Part shown: positions 36,247 to 46,286 of the stretch, in pieces | How the letters are laid out: each line of letters starts with the position of its first letter | How positions within the stretch are numbered: position 1 is the stretch's first letter | Origin: Trinickia fusca | GTDB taxonomy: Bacteria > Pseudomonadota > Gammaproteobacteria > Burkholderiales > Burkholderiaceae | Length of the DNA stretch: 64,000 bases | Direction of reading: 5' to 3' | NCBI RefSeq assembly: GCF_003628145.1 | Contig: NZ_RBZV01000001.1 | Location: 963,558-1,027,557 of the forward strand | The notes under the pieces: model-generated | Database searches by the model: none | Told to the model about the DNA's origin: nothing | What the model saw: only the letters and a program-made list of their open reading frames with translations | Position numbers and translations under genes: made by a program

Positions 36247-36726
36247 TCACTCCTTTGTTGTTGACAGCGGATGATGAGCGCGGCTTGACGCCGGTGGCCT
36301 CTTGTCGGCCAGAATGAGACAGCTGCCGCGCACGGCCGCGACTTCGTAGACGCGCGCGTCTTCGTGCGCGTCCGGTGCCAGCTCGACGTCCCATTGGGCG
36401 CCGCGATACGGCACGCGCGCGCGGCGCTCGTGCCATGTGGTCACCTCGAGCACCGCGCCGACATCGAGGTTGACGTCGGGATTCGACGTCGCGTCGCGCC
36501 GCTGCCTGCGCTGGCCCCAGCGCGAACGGCGCAGCGCGATCACGGCGACGAGCGCGATCAGCGCGGCCCACGCGTACTGCGCGGCGGCGCTCGCGCCGGC
36601 GAGGTGCGCGATCGCCCCCGCGATAAAGCCGAGCGCGATCATGAGCAGGTAAAACGTGCCCGTCAGCAGCTCGGCCACGATCAGCGCGCCCGCGCCGACC
36701 CACCAGAAAAAGTCGCTCGGCCCCAT
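36247..36726 (-). CDS. NfeD-family membrane protein
   Basis: A 159-aa short NfeD (class 1b). N-terminal membrane segments (FFWWVGAGALIVAELLTGTFYLLMIALGFIAG; AWAALIALVAVIALRR) are followed by a soluble OB-fold (LDVGAVLEVTTWHERRARVPYRGAQWDVELAPDA). It partners the SPFH protein directly downstream; a two-gene operon is clear from the 4-bp spacing. The last residues (PPASSRAHHPLSTTKE) lie outside the fold. The precise role is unknown; membrane quality control is inferred from the family. Confidence 0.85.
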   Translation of the reverse strand: MGPSDFFWWVGAGALIVAELLTGTFYLLMIALGFIAGAIAHLAGASAAAQYAWAALIALVAVIALRRSRWGQRRQRRDATSNPDVNLDVGAVLEVTTWHERRARVPYRGAQWDVELAPDAHEDARVYEVAAVRGSCLILADKRPPASSRAHHPLSTTKE

Positions 36727-36740
36727 GATTGGTCTCCTGA

Positions 36741-36770
36741 AAAAAAACGCCCCGGATCTACCGGGGCGTT
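36741..36770 (-). terminator. Intrinsic terminator after ppsA
   Basis: A 10-bp stem, AACGCCCCGG (36746-36755) with CCGGGGCGTT (36761-36770) around ATCTA, is followed on the minus strand by a U-tract (A36741-36747). It lies 40 bp after the ppsA stop and separates ppsA from nfeD-qmcA. Confidence 0.88.
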
Positions 36771-36810
36771 ATAGCACGAAGCCTGATGATTGCTACCAGG
36801 CGTGGCGCGC

Positions 36811-39219
36811 TTAGTTCGCCTTCGTGCCCTTCGCGAGCGCCTGCCACGTTTCGATGACCGTGTCGGGATTCAGCGAAATCGACGCGATGCCTTCGTCCGC
36901 CAGCCACTGCGCGAAGTCAGGGTGATCCGAGGGGCCTTGGCCGCAGATGCCGACGTACTTGTTCAACCGGCGGCACGTTTCGATGGCGCGCTTGAGCAGG
37001 AACTTGACCGCTTCGTCGCGCTCGTCGAAGTCGACGGCGAGCAGCTCCATGCCCGAATCGCGGTCCAGACCCAGCGTGAGCTGCGTCAGGTCGTTCGAGC
37101 CGATCGAGAAGCCGTCGAAGTGCTCGAGGAACTGCTCGGCCAGGATCGCGTTCGACGGCACTTCGCACATCATGATGAGGCGCAGGCCCTTTTCGCCGCG
37201 CTTCAAGCCGAACTTCGCGAGCAGGCCGACGACACGCTCGGCCTGCTTGAGCGTGCGCACGAACGGCACCATGATCTCGACGTTGTCGAGGCCCATGTCT
37301 TCACGCACGCGCTTGAGCGCGAGGCACTCCATCTCGAACGCCTGCGCGAAGTCCTGCGCGATGTAGCGCGAGGCACCGCGGAAGCCGAGCATCGGGTTTT
37401 CCTCGTCCGGCTCGTAGCGCGAACCGCCGATCAGCTTCTTGTACTCGTTCGACTTGAAGTCCGACAGACGCACGATGACGGGACGCGGATAGAACGCCGC
37501 TGCGATCGTGGCGATGCCTTCGGTCAGCTTGTCGACGTAGAACGCGCGCGGCGACGCATGACCGCGTGCGACGCTCTCGACGGCCTTCTTCAGGTCCTGA
37601 TCGATGTTCGGGTACTCGAGGATCGCCTTCGGGTGCACACCGATGTTGTTGTTGATGATGAACTCGAGTCGCGCGAGCCCCACGCCTGCATTCGGCAGTT
37701 GCGAGAAGTCGAACGCGAGCTGCGGGTTGCCGACGTTCATCATGATCTTGACCGGAATCGCCGGCAGTTCGCCGCGTTCGATTTCAGTCACTTCCGTTTC
37801 GAGCAGACCGTCGTAGATCTTGCCTTCGTCGCCCTCGGCACACGACACCGTCACGAGCGCACCGTCCTTCAGCACGTCGGTCGCGTCGCCGCAGCCCACG
37901 ACTGCCGGCACACCGAGCTCGCGCGCGATGATCGCCGCGTGGCAGGTACGGCCGCCGCGGTTCGTGACGATCGCCGCGGCACGCTTCATGACGGGCTCCC
38001 AGTTCGGGTCGGTCATGTCGGCCACGAGCACGTCGCCGGGTTGCACGCGTTCCATCTCGGACGGATCGCGAATCACGCACACACGGCCCGCGCCGATCTT
38101 CTGGCCGATCGCACGGCCCGTGGCGATCACCTGCGACTGGCCCTTGAGCTTGAAGCGCTGCTCGGCCTTGCCCATCGCCTGGCTCTTCACGGTCTCGGGA
38201 CGCGCTTGCAGGATGAAGATCTTGCCGTCGCGGCCGTCCTTGCCCCACTCGATGTCCATCGGACGCTGATAGTGCTTCTCGATGATGACGGCGTATTTCG
38301 CGAGCTCGATCACGTCCTCGTCGGTGATCGAGAAGCGGTTGCGCTGCTCGTGCGGCACGTCGACGGTCTTCACGCGGCCCGGTTCGCCCGGCTTCGTGAA
38401 CTCCATCTTGACGAGCTTCGAGCCGATCGAGCGGCGGATGATCGGGTACTTGCCTTGCGCGAGCGTGGTCTTGAAGACGTAGAACTCGTCCGGATTGACC
38501 GCGCCTTGCACGACGGTCTCGCCGAGGCCATAGCTCGACGTGATGAACACGGCGTCCTTGAAGCCCGATTCGGTGTCGAGCGTGAACATCACGCCGGCCG
38601 CGCCGACGTCCGAACGGACCATGCGCTGCACACCGGCCGACAGCGCGACTTCGGCGTGCGTGAAGCCCTTGTGCACGCGATAGGAGATCGCGCGGTCGTT
38701 GTAGAGCGAGGCGAACACGTGCTTCATGCGATCGAGCACGTCTTCGATGCCGGAGACGTTCAGATACGACTCTTGCTGACCCGCGAACGAGGCGTCAGGC
38801 AAGTCTTCGGCCGTTGCCGACGAGCGTACGGCGAACGAGAGCCCTTCGGGCGAGCTCTTTTCAAGCGTGGCGAAGCTTTCGCGGATTTCGGCCTCGAGGC
38901 GGGCCTGCAGCGGCGCGTCGATGATCCACTGACGGATTTCCTTGCCGGCGGCGGCCAGCGCCTTCACGTCGTCGACATCGAGCGACTCGAGCCGTTCGGC
39001 GATGCGCTCGGTCAGGTTGTTGTGCTTGAGGAAGTCACGGAAAGCGAGCGCCGTCGTGGCAAAACCGGTCGGCACGCGCACGCCTGCCTCAGCCAGCTGG
39101 CTGATCATCTCGCCGAGCGACGCGTTCTTGCCGCCCACGACTTCGACATCGGTCATCCGCAACTGCTCGAACGGCACTACATACGCCTGATCCTTTGCGA
39201 CGTTTGCTGCGTTAGTCAT
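36811..39219 (-). CDS. ppsA: Phosphoenolpyruvate synthase
   Basis: An 802-aa enzyme converting pyruvate and ATP to PEP, AMP and phosphate, for gluconeogenesis. The start [11 protein letters not shown] is at 39219. The N-terminal ATP-grasp domain has [11 protein letters not shown] and [20 protein letters not shown]. The swivelling domain has the catalytic His in [21 protein letters not shown] (near 420). The C-terminal PEP-binding barrel contains [16 protein letters not shown] and the Cys in [16 protein letters not shown]. It is divergent from ppsR, whose product switches the enzyme off and on by phosphorylation. It would also serve growth on acetyl-CoA-forming substrates such as sulfonates. 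Confidence 0.96.
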   Translation of the reverse strand: MTNAANVAKDQAYVVPFEQLRMTDVEVVGGKNASLGEMISQLAEAGVRVPTGFATTALAFRDFLKHNNLTERIAERLESLDVDDVKALAAAGKEIRQWIIDAPLQARLEAEIRESFATLEKSSPEGLSFAVRSSATAEDLPDASFAGQQESYLNVSGIEDVLDRMKHVFASLYNDRAISYRVHKGFTHAEVALSAGVQRMVRSDVGAAGVMFTLDTESGFKDAVFITSSYGLGETVVQGAVNPDEFYVFKTTLAQGKYPIIRRSIGSKLVKMEFTKPGEPGRVKTVDVPHEQRNRFSITDEDVIELAKYAVIIEKHYQRPMDIEWGKDGRDGKIFILQARPETVKSQAMGKAEQRFKLKGQSQVIATGRAIGQKIGAGRVCVIRDPSEMERVQPGDVLVADMTDPNWEPVMKRAAAIVTNRGGRTCHAAIIARELGVPAVVGCGDATDVLKDGALVTVSCAEGDEGKIYDGLLETEVTEIERGELPAIPVKIMMNVGNPQLAFDFSQLPNAGVGLARLEFIINNNIGVHPKAILEYPNIDQDLKKAVESVARGHASPRAFYVDKLTEGIATIAAAFYPRPVIVRLSDFKSNEYKKLIGGSRYEPDEENPMLGFRGASRYIAQDFAQAFEMECLALKRVREDMGLDNVEIMVPFVRTLKQAERVVGLLAKFGLKRGEKGLRLIMMCEVPSNAILAEQFLEHFDGFSIGSNDLTQLTLGLDRDSGMELLAVDFDERDEAVKFLLKRAIETCRRLNKYVGICGQGPSDHPDFAQWLADEGIASISLNPDTVIETWQALAKGTKAN

Positions 39220-39308
39220 ACAAGCCCCTAAGTGGAAAAAAATTCTCGGCCGTGCATGTGGGCTTGAACGCACGTGGCCCCATTGGAGGCGCTGCGCGCG
39301 TCATGCAC

Positions 39309-39367
39309 AACCTGTTGGAAAAGCAATCGCTTTGCAGTCCCGATTGCAATTGCTTATCCAACAGGTT
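39309..39367. promoter_or_regulatory. Long inverted repeat between ppsA and ppsR
   Basis: A 19-bp arm (39309-39327, beginning AACCTGTTGGA) is inverted at 39349-39367 (ending TCCAACAGGTT) with one mismatch and a 21-bp spacer. Nested inside is GCAATCG (39323-39329) against CGATTGC (39341-39347). It sits in the 287-bp divergent gap, 89 bp from ppsA. It could be an operator for a gluconeogenic regulator or form a hairpin in the ppsR leader. No T-run follows. Confidence 0.65.
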
Positions 39368-39506
39368 CTCGCTATTCTACCGTGCTGCCTCGCCAAATAG
39401 TGGCGACCGCATGAGATTGACGCAGGTTTGTCCGACGCGCGTTGATTGCGCCCGACAAATGCGCCGCCCCGTCCTGCAGCGCCCTGCTGCTTCTGAAGTG
39501 TTTGCG

Positions 39507-40322
39507 ATGCCGCCTACCGTATTCATCGTCTCCGACGGTACCGGGATCACTGCCGAGACCTTCGCGCACTCGATCCTGTCCCAGTTCGATCAGAAATTCC
39601 GCCTCGTCCGCGTACCGTTCGTCGATTCCGCAGACAAGGCCTATGCCACGGTCGAGAAGATCAGCGAAGCGGCCGTGCTCGACGGACGCCGGCCCATCGT
39701 CTTCACGACGCTCGTCGACAGCGCGTCGAATGCCATCGTGAAGAATTCGAATGCGCTCGTGCTCGACATCTTCCAGCGTTTCGTCGAGCCGCTCGAGCAG
39801 GAGCTCGAGATGAAATCCTCGCATGCGGTGGGCCGTGGCCACCAGAACGCCGATACCGAGGAATATAAAACGCGCATCGAGGCCATCAACTTCTCGCTTG
39901 CGCACGACGACGGCCAATCGAACCGCAATCTGGCCGACGCCGATGTCATCCTGATCGGTGTTTCGCGCAGCGGCAAGACGCCGACGAGTCTGTATCTGGC
40001 GATGCAGTACGGCGTGAAGGCCGCCAACTATCCTTTGATTCCCGAGGATTTCGAACGCGGCAAGCTGCCGAGTGCGCTCGCCGCCCATCGCGACAAGCTG
40101 TTCGGCCTCTCGATCGATCCGCAGCGCCTCTCCGAGATCCGCAACGAGCGGCGCCCCGGCAGCAAGTACGCGGCGCCCGAGAATTGCCGCTACGAGATCA
40201 ACGAAGCCGAGGCGATGATGCGGCGCGAAAGCATCAAATGGCTGTCGTCGACCCACAAGTCGATCGAGGAAATCGCCACGACGATCCTGCAGGAAATCAA
40301 GCTCGACCGCCCGACCTACTGA
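39507..40322 (+). CDS. ppsR: PEP synthase regulatory protein (bifunctional kinase/phosphorylase)
   Basis: A 271-aa DUF299 protein that uses ADP to phosphorylate, and Pi to dephosphorylate, the regulatory Thr of PEP synthase. The start is MPPTVFIVSDGTG at 39507; the ORF upstream runs through the inverted repeat and is not coding-like. The nucleotide-binding loop GVSRSGKTPTSLYLAMQYG lies near 152-170, with ANYPLIPEDF following. The C-terminus RRESIKWLSSTHKSIEEIA is typical. Its 3' end overlaps the convergent methyltransferase gene by 7 bp. Confidence 0.94.
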   Translation: MPPTVFIVSDGTGITAETFAHSILSQFDQKFRLVRVPFVDSADKAYATVEKISEAAVLDGRRPIVFTTLVDSASNAIVKNSNALVLDIFQRFVEPLEQELEMKSSHAVGRGHQNADTEEYKTRIEAINFSLAHDDGQSNRNLADADVILIGVSRSGKTPTSLYLAMQYGVKAANYPLIPEDFERGKLPSALAAHRDKLFGLSIDPQRLSEIRNERRPGSKYAAPENCRYEINEAEAMMRRESIKWLSSTHKSIEEIATTILQEIKLDRPTY

Positions 40323-41128
40323 CGGTGCTCGCCTGTGGCTCGCGCGTACCGCGCGCGCTGCTGGCGACACTGCTCGAACAGGCACACGGCCGCCGCGGCG
40401 GCCACGTTCAGCGATTCCATGCCGCCCGGCTGCGGAATCGTCAAGCGATGCGTGACGGCCGCGCGCCAGGCCTCCGACACCCCCGCCCCCTCATTGCCGA
40501 ACACCCACGCCACCGGCCCCGCCAGATCGCAGTCGTAGAGTGCCTCGGCGGCGTGCGAATCGGTGATCGCCACCGGCACATCGAGCCGCTCGATCAGCGT
40601 CTGCGGTTCGACGTCTTCGTGCACCTCGAGCAGGAAATGCGCGCCCATGCCCGAGCGCAGCACCTTCGACGACCACGCGTAGGCCGTACCCGGCGCGCAA
40701 AACACGTGGCGCACGCCAGCCGCCGCCGCGCTGCGCAGGATCGAGCCGACATTGCCGGCATCCTGAACGCCGTCGAGCACGACGCAGCTCGTCTGCACGC
40801 GTGCCGGCATCGGCGCCACGAGCCGTGGCACGACGAACAGCAGCCCCACGCCATTCATGACGTTCGACAGCTGGCCGAACAACGCGTCGGGCAGCGTCAC
40901 GATGCATGCCGGGTCGACACGCGCGACGATCGCCTGTGCTTCGTCGTGCTCGAGCGCGCCATCGGTCACGACGCACGTTTCGGGCTGCCCCGCGACGTCG
41001 AGATAAGCGCTCGTGAGATGGAATCCTTCGAGCAGCGCATGGCCGCTCTTTTTCTGTTGATGCGTCGAGCCGGCCAGCGCTTTTAAGCGTTTGTAGAACG
41101 GATTGTCGCGCGAGGTGATGGCTTTCAC
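40316..41128 (-). CDS. TrmH/SpoU-family rRNA 2'-O-methyltransferase
   Basis: A 270-aa SPOUT methyltransferase. The start is GTG at 41128 (KAITSRDNPFYKRLKALA), where the family begins; the ORF extends 69 low-complexity codons upstream. The N-terminal substrate-binding domain spans residues about 1-95. The SpoU domain has VLDGVQDAGNVGSILRSAAAAG, WVFGNEGAGVSEAW and IPQPGGMESLNVAAAAAV, which form the knotted SAM site. The target nucleotide is unknown; 23S rRNA is likely from the family. It is last in the minus-strand series after rnhB (101-bp gap). Confidence 0.88.
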   Translation of the reverse strand: MKAITSRDNPFYKRLKALAGSTHQQKKSGHALLEGFHLTSAYLDVAGQPETCVVTDGALEHDEAQAIVARVDPACIVTLPDALFGQLSNVMNGVGLLFVVPRLVAPMPARVQTSCVVLDGVQDAGNVGSILRSAAAAGVRHVFCAPGTAYAWSSKVLRSGMGAHFLLEVHEDVEPQTLIERLDVPVAITDSHAAEALYDCDLAGPVAWVFGNEGAGVSEAWRAAVTHRLTIPQPGGMESLNVAAAAAVCLFEQCRQQRARYARATGEHRQ

Positions 41129-41229
41129 GGGTCGGATCAGGCGGTTAGGCGGCAGGCAAGCCGCATCAATCTGGGATCGGGTAAGACGGATCGACGCGCG
41201 CGGCGAGTGGCGCGATCGATATGCCGTCG

Positions 41230-41958
41230 TCAGTTGGCGCCGCCGGTGCCGTCGGCCGCATCGAACGCCGTGCGCATGCCGTGCAGTGCGAACGCCTCGC
41301 GTACCGGCGCGAACGAACGACGATGATGCTCGCACGGGCCGTGCTCGGCCAGTGCGGCCAGATGCTGCCGCGTGCCATAGCCGGCATGCGCGTTAAAGCC
41401 ATAGACGGGGAAACGCTCGTGCAGTTCGACCAGCATGCGATCGCGCGTGACCTTCGCGAGAATCGACGCCGCCGAGATGGCCGGCACGAGCGCATCGCCG
41501 CCGACGATTGCCTCACTGCGGATCGACAGCGGCGGGCACCGGTTGCCGTCGATCCTGGCGAGCGTCGGGGTCACGCCGAGCCCTTCGACGGCGCGCTTCA
41601 TCGCGAGCATCGTCGCATGCAGGATGTTCAGCGAATCGATTTCCTCGACGCTGGCCGAGGCCACGCAATAAGCGATCGAGCACTCGACGATCTTTTCGTA
41701 AAGCGCTTCGCGCTTTTTCGCGCTGAGCGCCTTCGAATCGTCGAGCCCCAGGATGCGACGCCGCGGATCGAGGATCACGGCCGCGGCCACCACGGGCCCG
41801 GCCAGCGGCCCGCGCCCGGCTTCGTCGACGCCGCAGACGATGTCGACCGGCGAGTCGAAATCTAGCTCGACTTGGTCGGCTAGCTCGACCTGCTCGGACA
41901 CGCCTGCCGCCGCTTTTGCCGCTGCGCTGGCGCGACGCGGTTTTTTCGTTGCCGTCAT
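41230..41958 (-). CDS. rnhB: Ribonuclease HII
   Basis: A 242-aa enzyme that removes ribonucleotides from RNA-DNA duplexes. The acidic catalytic set is visible: [17 protein letters not shown] (Asp and Glu near 44-45), [20 protein letters not shown] and [11 protein letters not shown]. The first 35 residues are a basic Ala/Lys-rich extension absent from many homologues. The gene starts inside the lpxB stop (4-bp overlap), continuing the lpxA-lpxB-rnhB order common in proteobacteria. Confidence 0.95.
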   Translation of the reverse strand: MTATKKPRRASAAAKAAAGVSEQVELADQVELDFDSPVDIVCGVDEAGRGPLAGPVVAAAVILDPRRRILGLDDSKALSAKKREALYEKIVECSIAYCVASASVEEIDSLNILHATMLAMKRAVEGLGVTPTLARIDGNRCPPLSIRSEAIVGGDALVPAISAASILAKVTRDRMLVELHERFPVYGFNAHAGYGTRQHLAALAEHGPCEHHRRSFAPVREAFALHGMRTAFDAADGTGGAN

Positions 41959-43124
41959 GAGCGCCCTTTCCCCGCCTCGATGACGCGCGCGACCGCCTCG
42001 GCGGCGCGCTCGGCCGTGTTCTGGCGCAGCGCGTGGTGCATCTGCGTGAACACGTCGGTCAGCGTGCGCCGGTTCGCTTCGTCGTGCAACTGCTTGAGCG
42101 TCGCATCGGCGAGCGCCTCAGGGGTCGCGAAATGCTGCAGGATCTCGGGCACGACAAAGCGCTCCGCGAGGATGTTCGGCAGGCCGACGTAAGGCAGATA
42201 GCCCTGCCGGCGCATGATCTGGCCCGTCAGCCAGGGCACCTTGTACGAGATCACCATCGGCTTCTTCAGCAGCGCCGCTTCGAGCGTGACAGTCCCGCTC
42301 TTGACGAGGACCGCGTCGGACGCCGTCATCGCACGCTGCGCGTCGCCGTCGGTGATCGTCAGCGCAAGACCCGGGTGCGCGTCGACGAGCGGCTGCAGCA
42401 GCGCACGCAACGCCGGTGTCGCCGCCGGCATCACGAAGCGCACACCCGGTTCGCGTTGCTGCATCAGCGCCATCGCGGCGAAGAACGTCGGCCCGATCAG
42501 GCCGATTTCGGAACGCCGGCTGCCTGGCAGGACCGCAATGATGGGACCGCTTGCCGGCAGGCCCAGCGCTGCGCGCGCGGCCCCCATGTCGGGCTCGAGC
42601 GGGATCTCATCGGCCAGCGGATGGCCGACGTAGGTCGCCGGCACGCCGGACTTCTCGAGCAATGCGGTCTCGAACGGAAACACGCACAGCATGTGGTCGA
42701 CGGATTTGACGATCTTCTTGATACGGCCACCGCGCCATGCCCAAATCGACGGGCAGACGAAGTGAATCGTCGGAATGCCGGCCTCGCGCAGCGGCTGTTC
42801 GAGCCCGAAATTGAAATCGGGCGCGTCCACGCCGATGAACGCATGCGGCGGCTCGGCCAGCAACTGACGCTTGAGCTCGCTACGGATGCGCAGGATCTCG
42901 GGGATGTGCTTGAGCGCCTCGACATAGCCGCGCACGGTCAGCTTCTCCATCGGCCAGTGGGCCTCGAAGCCTTGTGCCATCATGCGCGGCCCGCCGATGC
43001 CGTAGTACTGCGTCGACGTGGACAGCTTGCGCGTGAGGCCGCCGAGCAGCGACGCGGCAAGCAGGTCGCCGGACGGCTCGCCCGCGACCATCGCGATACG
43101 CAGCGGACTCGGTTGCAACGCCAT
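41955..43124 (-). CDS. lpxB: Lipid-A-disaccharide synthase
   Basis: A 389-aa peripheral membrane glycosyltransferase (GT19) joining UDP-diacylglucosamine and lipid X. It contains [21 protein letters not shown] at the N-terminus, then [47 protein letters not shown] and [10 protein letters not shown]. It has full length. It lies 2 bp after lpxA and overlaps rnhB by 4 bp. Confidence 0.96.
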   Translation of the reverse strand: MALQPSPLRIAMVAGEPSGDLLAASLLGGLTRKLSTSTQYYGIGGPRMMAQGFEAHWPMEKLTVRGYVEALKHIPEILRIRSELKRQLLAEPPHAFIGVDAPDFNFGLEQPLREAGIPTIHFVCPSIWAWRGGRIKKIVKSVDHMLCVFPFETALLEKSGVPATYVGHPLADEIPLEPDMGAARAALGLPASGPIIAVLPGSRRSEIGLIGPTFFAAMALMQQREPGVRFVMPAATPALRALLQPLVDAHPGLALTITDGDAQRAMTASDAVLVKSGTVTLEAALLKKPMVISYKVPWLTGQIMRRQGYLPYVGLPNILAERFVVPEILQHFATPEALADATLKQLHDEANRRTLTDVFTQMHHALRQNTAERAAEAVARVIEAGKGRS

Positions 43125-43126
43125 CG

Positions 43127-43915
43127 TCAGCGGATGATGCCGCGTTGCGACTGCTCGATGAACGCGATGAGCTTGTTCACGGCCTCGTCACCCTCGCCGC
43201 CCGAGGCGGCGAGCTCGCGCAACTGCGTCTTGGCCTCGTCGAGCGACAGGCCATTCTTGTACAGCAGACGATACGCGCTGCGCAGTGCCGAAATGGAGTC
43301 GGGCGAAAAGCCGCGGCGGCGCAGCCCTTCAACGTTGATGCCATGCGGCTCGGCCTTGTTGCCCGCCGCGATGACGAACGGCGGAACGTCCTGCACGAGC
43401 GCCGAGGCGCCGCCGAGCATCGAGTGCTCGCCGATTCGCACGAACTGGTGCACGCCCGACATGCCACCGACGATGGCCCAGTCGCCGATGACCACGTGTC
43501 CTGCCATCTGCGCGTTGCTCGACAGAATCACATGGCTGCCCACGTGACAGTCGTGGCCGATATGCACGTAGGCCATGATCCAGTTGTCATCGCCGAGCGT
43601 CGTCACGCCGCTGTCTTGCACCGTGCCCGTATGGATCGTCGTGAATTCGCGGATCGTGTTGCGATCGCCAATGACGAGCCGCGTCGGCTCGCCCTGATAC
43701 TTCATGTCCTGCGGACGACCACCGACCGACGCGTAATGCCCGATTCGGTTGTCGACGCCGATCGTCGTATGCCCTTCGATCACGCTATGCGAGCCGACCG
43801 TGGTCCGTGCGCCGATCGTCACATTCGCGCCGACGATGGCATAGGGACCGATCTCGACCTCTTCGCCAAGCTGCGCGCCCGGCTCGATGATCGCAGTGGG
43901 ATGAATCCTGCTCAT
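43127..43915 (-). CDS. lpxA: UDP-N-acetylglucosamine acyltransferase
   Basis: A 262-aa left-handed beta-helix enzyme for the first step of lipid A synthesis. Hexapeptide repeats run from residue 3 ([20 protein letters not shown]) to about 185. The catalytic His lies in [20 protein letters not shown], near 123. The C-terminal helical domain includes [21 protein letters not shown]. It follows fabZ by 106 bp and precedes lpxB by 2 bp. Confidence 0.96.
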   Translation of the reverse strand: MSRIHPTAIIEPGAQLGEEVEIGPYAIVGANVTIGARTTVGSHSVIEGHTTIGVDNRIGHYASVGGRPQDMKYQGEPTRLVIGDRNTIREFTTIHTGTVQDSGVTTLGDDNWIMAYVHIGHDCHVGSHVILSSNAQMAGHVVIGDWAIVGGMSGVHQFVRIGEHSMLGGASALVQDVPPFVIAAGNKAEPHGINVEGLRRRGFSPDSISALRSAYRLLYKNGLSLDEAKTQLRELAASGGEGDEAVNKLIAFIEQSQRGIIR

Positions 43916-44021
43916 GCGCTTTCGCCCTTCTCTATTGCGTCGTGTTTGCCGCCCGGGCCAGCGCCGGCCGTGTTGCCGGCGCGGCTGGCCCGTCTTCGAT
44001 GTGCGCTGCGCGCGTGAAATG

Positions 44022-44489
44022 TCAGCTCTGCTGCTCGTCCGTTCGCTTGACGGTGCACATGAGGTCCGCTTCGGCCGCCGTGACGCCGTCGACTTCGGCG
44101 CGCGCCTTGAATTTCCAGATGCCGCGCATATAGCGCTCGAACGATACGTTCAGAATCAGCTGATCGCCGGGTTCGACGACACGCTTGAAGCGCGCGCCGT
44201 CGATACCGACGAAGTAATACAGCGTGTTCTCGGCATCATGCGGCTCCTCGGCGAACGTCAGCAGTGCCGCCGTCTGCGCAAGCGCTTCGAGGATCAGCAC
44301 ACCGGGCATGACGGGCCGCTGCGGGAAATGCCCCATGAAGTACGGCTCGTTGATCGACACGTTCTTCAGCGCCTTGATGCTCTTGTGCGGCTCGAGCTCC
44401 AGCACGCGATCCACCAGCAGAATCGGATAGCGATGCGGCAGCAGCTTCAGGATCTTATGGATGTCGAGGTTGATTTTTTCAGTGCTCAT
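44022..44489 (-). CDS. fabZ: 3-hydroxyacyl-ACP dehydratase FabZ
   Basis: A 155-aa hotdog-fold dehydratase. The start [20 protein letters not shown] at 44489 is used; the ORF adds 39 unlike codons upstream. The catalytic pair is visible as His in [14 protein letters not shown] and Glu in [12 protein letters not shown]. The enzyme supplies acyl chains and competes with LpxA for the hydroxyacyl-ACP, which explains its place between lpxD and lpxA. Confidence 0.95.
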   Translation of the reverse strand: MSTEKINLDIHKILKLLPHRYPILLVDRVLELEPHKSIKALKNVSINEPYFMGHFPQRPVMPGVLILEALAQTAALLTFAEEPHDAENTLYYFVGIDGARFKRVVEPGDQLILNVSFERYMRGIWKFKARAEVDGVTAAEADLMCTVKRTDEQQS

Positions 44490-44619
44490 GGTGTGTCTGC
44501 TCCACGCCTTGCGCGCGCGGATGATAACTGCGGATGCTAAACGCTCGGGCGTTCCTGCTGCTTTGATAGTGGCTTGCGTGGCCGCGCGATGCCCTGCGCC
44601 GCGCACGCGAAGGATCGTG

Positions 44620-45696
44620 TCATTCGCCGCCGCTTGCGCGCTCGGCCACTGTGGCTTCGAGTGCCTTGATGCGCTCGCGCATCTTGTCGAGATGGCGCAC
44701 CAGCGCGGCGCTCTTGTTCCACTCGAGGTGGCTCACCGCGGGAAACGCGCTCGTATACATGCCTGGCTTCAGCAACGACTTCGAGACGCCCGACTTGGCT
44801 GTGACGATCACATGATCGGCCAGCGTCACATGGCCGGCAATACCGACGGCTCCGCCGATCATGCAATGCCGCCCGATTGTCGTACTCCCGGCGATGCCCG
44901 CACATCCGGCAATCACCGTATAGGCACCGACGCGGCAGTTGTGCCCGATCTGCACCTGATTGTCGATCTTCACGCATTCCTCGATGACCGTATCGGCCAT
45001 CGCGCCGCGGTCGATCGTGGTGCTCGCGCCGATTTCGACATCGGGGCCGATCGTCACGCCCCCCACCTGCGGGATCTTGACCCACGTGCCCGTGCGCGCG
45101 TCGCCTTCGCCGACGAAATCGGGTGCGAAGCCGAAGCCGTCCGAGCCGATCACGGCGCCCGAGTGGACGATCGCGCGCGGCCCGATCTTGCAACCGTAAT
45201 AGACGGTCACGTTCGGGTAGAGATGCGCATCCTCTTCGATACGCGTGCCGCGGCCGACCACGACGTTCGCGTCGAGCCGCACGCGCTCGCCGATGACGGC
45301 GCCCGCTTCGATCACGACATGCGGCCCGATGACGGCGCTCGCCGCCACCTGCGCGAGCGGATCGACGATCGCGCTCGGATGCACGCCGGCAGGCGCCTTG
45401 GGCGCGGCCAGGTCGATGAACAGCTGTGCCACGCGCGCGAAATAAGCGTACGGATTCGGTGTGACGATGAAGTTACGCCCCTCGCGCGAACCGAGCTTGG
45501 CGAGATCGGCCGGCGCAATCAGCACCGCACCGGCGCGCGTCGTCTCGACTTGCGAGAGGTACTTCGGATTGGCCAGAAACGCGAGCTGCTGCGCGTTCGC
45601 CTGATCGAGCGGTGCGAGACCGCCGACGCGCACGTTCGCATCGCCCACGATGTCGCCACCGAAACGCTGCGCGAGGTCCTCGAGCGTCAATGCCAT
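44620..45696 (-). CDS. lpxD: UDP-3-O-acylglucosamine N-acyltransferase
   Basis: A 358-aa trimeric hexapeptide-repeat acyltransferase, third step of lipid A synthesis. The N-terminal uridine-binding domain contains [18 protein letters not shown]. The beta-helix spans about 105-300, with the catalytic His region [18 protein letters not shown] near 240. A C-terminal coiled coil follows ([19 protein letters not shown]). It lies 16 bp after skp. Confidence 0.96.
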   Translation of the reverse strand: MALTLEDLAQRFGGDIVGDANVRVGGLAPLDQANAQQLAFLANPKYLSQVETTRAGAVLIAPADLAKLGSREGRNFIVTPNPYAYFARVAQLFIDLAAPKAPAGVHPSAIVDPLAQVAASAVIGPHVVIEAGAVIGERVRLDANVVVGRGTRIEEDAHLYPNVTVYYGCKIGPRAIVHSGAVIGSDGFGFAPDFVGEGDARTGTWVKIPQVGGVTIGPDVEIGASTTIDRGAMADTVIEECVKIDNQVQIGHNCRVGAYTVIAGCAGIAGSTTIGRHCMIGGAVGIAGHVTLADHVIVTAKSGVSKSLLKPGMYTSAFPAVSHLEWNKSAALVRHLDKMRERIKALEATVAERASGGE

Positions 45697-45712
45697 TCGC
45701 TTACTGCTCCGC

Positions 45713-46246
45713 TCAGTTCGTGCCGCCGTTGCTCGTCGCGGCCAGCGCCTTCAGCACCTGATCGGTGATGTCGATACGCGGGCTCACGTAGACCGCCTCC
45801 TGCACGATGAGGTCATAGTGCTGCTGCTCGGCGATCTGCTTGATGACCTTGTTCGCGCGCTCGAGCACCGCGGCAAGCTCTTCGTTGCGGCGCTGATTGA
45901 GGTCTTCGCGGAACTCGCGCTGCTTGCGCTGGAAATCGGTGTCGAGTGCCGACAGGTCACGCTGCTTCTGAGCACGGTCGGAGACCGACATCGTCGTGCC
46001 GTTCTTGTCGAGCTCGTCCGACATCGACTTGAGCTTCTGCGCCATGCCCTGCAGTTCCTTGTCGCGCTTGGCGAACTCGCCCTCGAGCTTCTTTTGCGCG
46101 GATTGCGCGGCAACCGACTCGCGCAGGATGCGATCGGAATTGACTGCCGCGATGCGGGCTTCTTGCGCGTGTGCGATACCGGTGAAAAGCGCGGCGGCCA
46201 GCGCCGTCGCGCACATCACATGTTTCGAAAACGTACCGGTTAGCAA
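45713..46246 (-). CDS. skp: OmpH/Skp periplasmic chaperone
   Basis: A 177-aa chaperone for outer-membrane proteins. The start is TTG at 46246 just after GAGGAAAG; the first ATG is ten codons in and would cut the charged part of the signal. A Sec signal ends at GIAHA (about residue 27). The mature part is a long charged coiled coil (about 45-145), the tentacles of the Skp trimer, with [14 protein letters not shown] at the N-terminal body. It lies directly downstream of bamA. Confidence 0.93.
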   Translation of the reverse strand: MLTGTFSKHVMCATALAAALFTGIAHAQEARIAAVNSDRILRESVAAQSAQKKLEGEFAKRDKELQGMAQKLKSMSDELDKNGTTMSVSDRAQKQRDLSALDTDFQRKQREFREDLNQRRNEELAAVLERANKVIKQIAEQQHYDLIVQEAVYVSPRIDITDQVLKALAATSNGGTN

Positions 46247-46286
46247 AATTCTTTCCTCGATACTGTAAGGGCTCGGACGTCGTCGC

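Noticed and set aside
36790-39231. An 813-codon plus-strand frame antisense to ppsA
   Set aside because: It mirrors the codon pattern of ppsA, is rich in Arg, His, Asp and Leu, and shows no family motif or ribosome-binding site. It is a GC-driven shadow.
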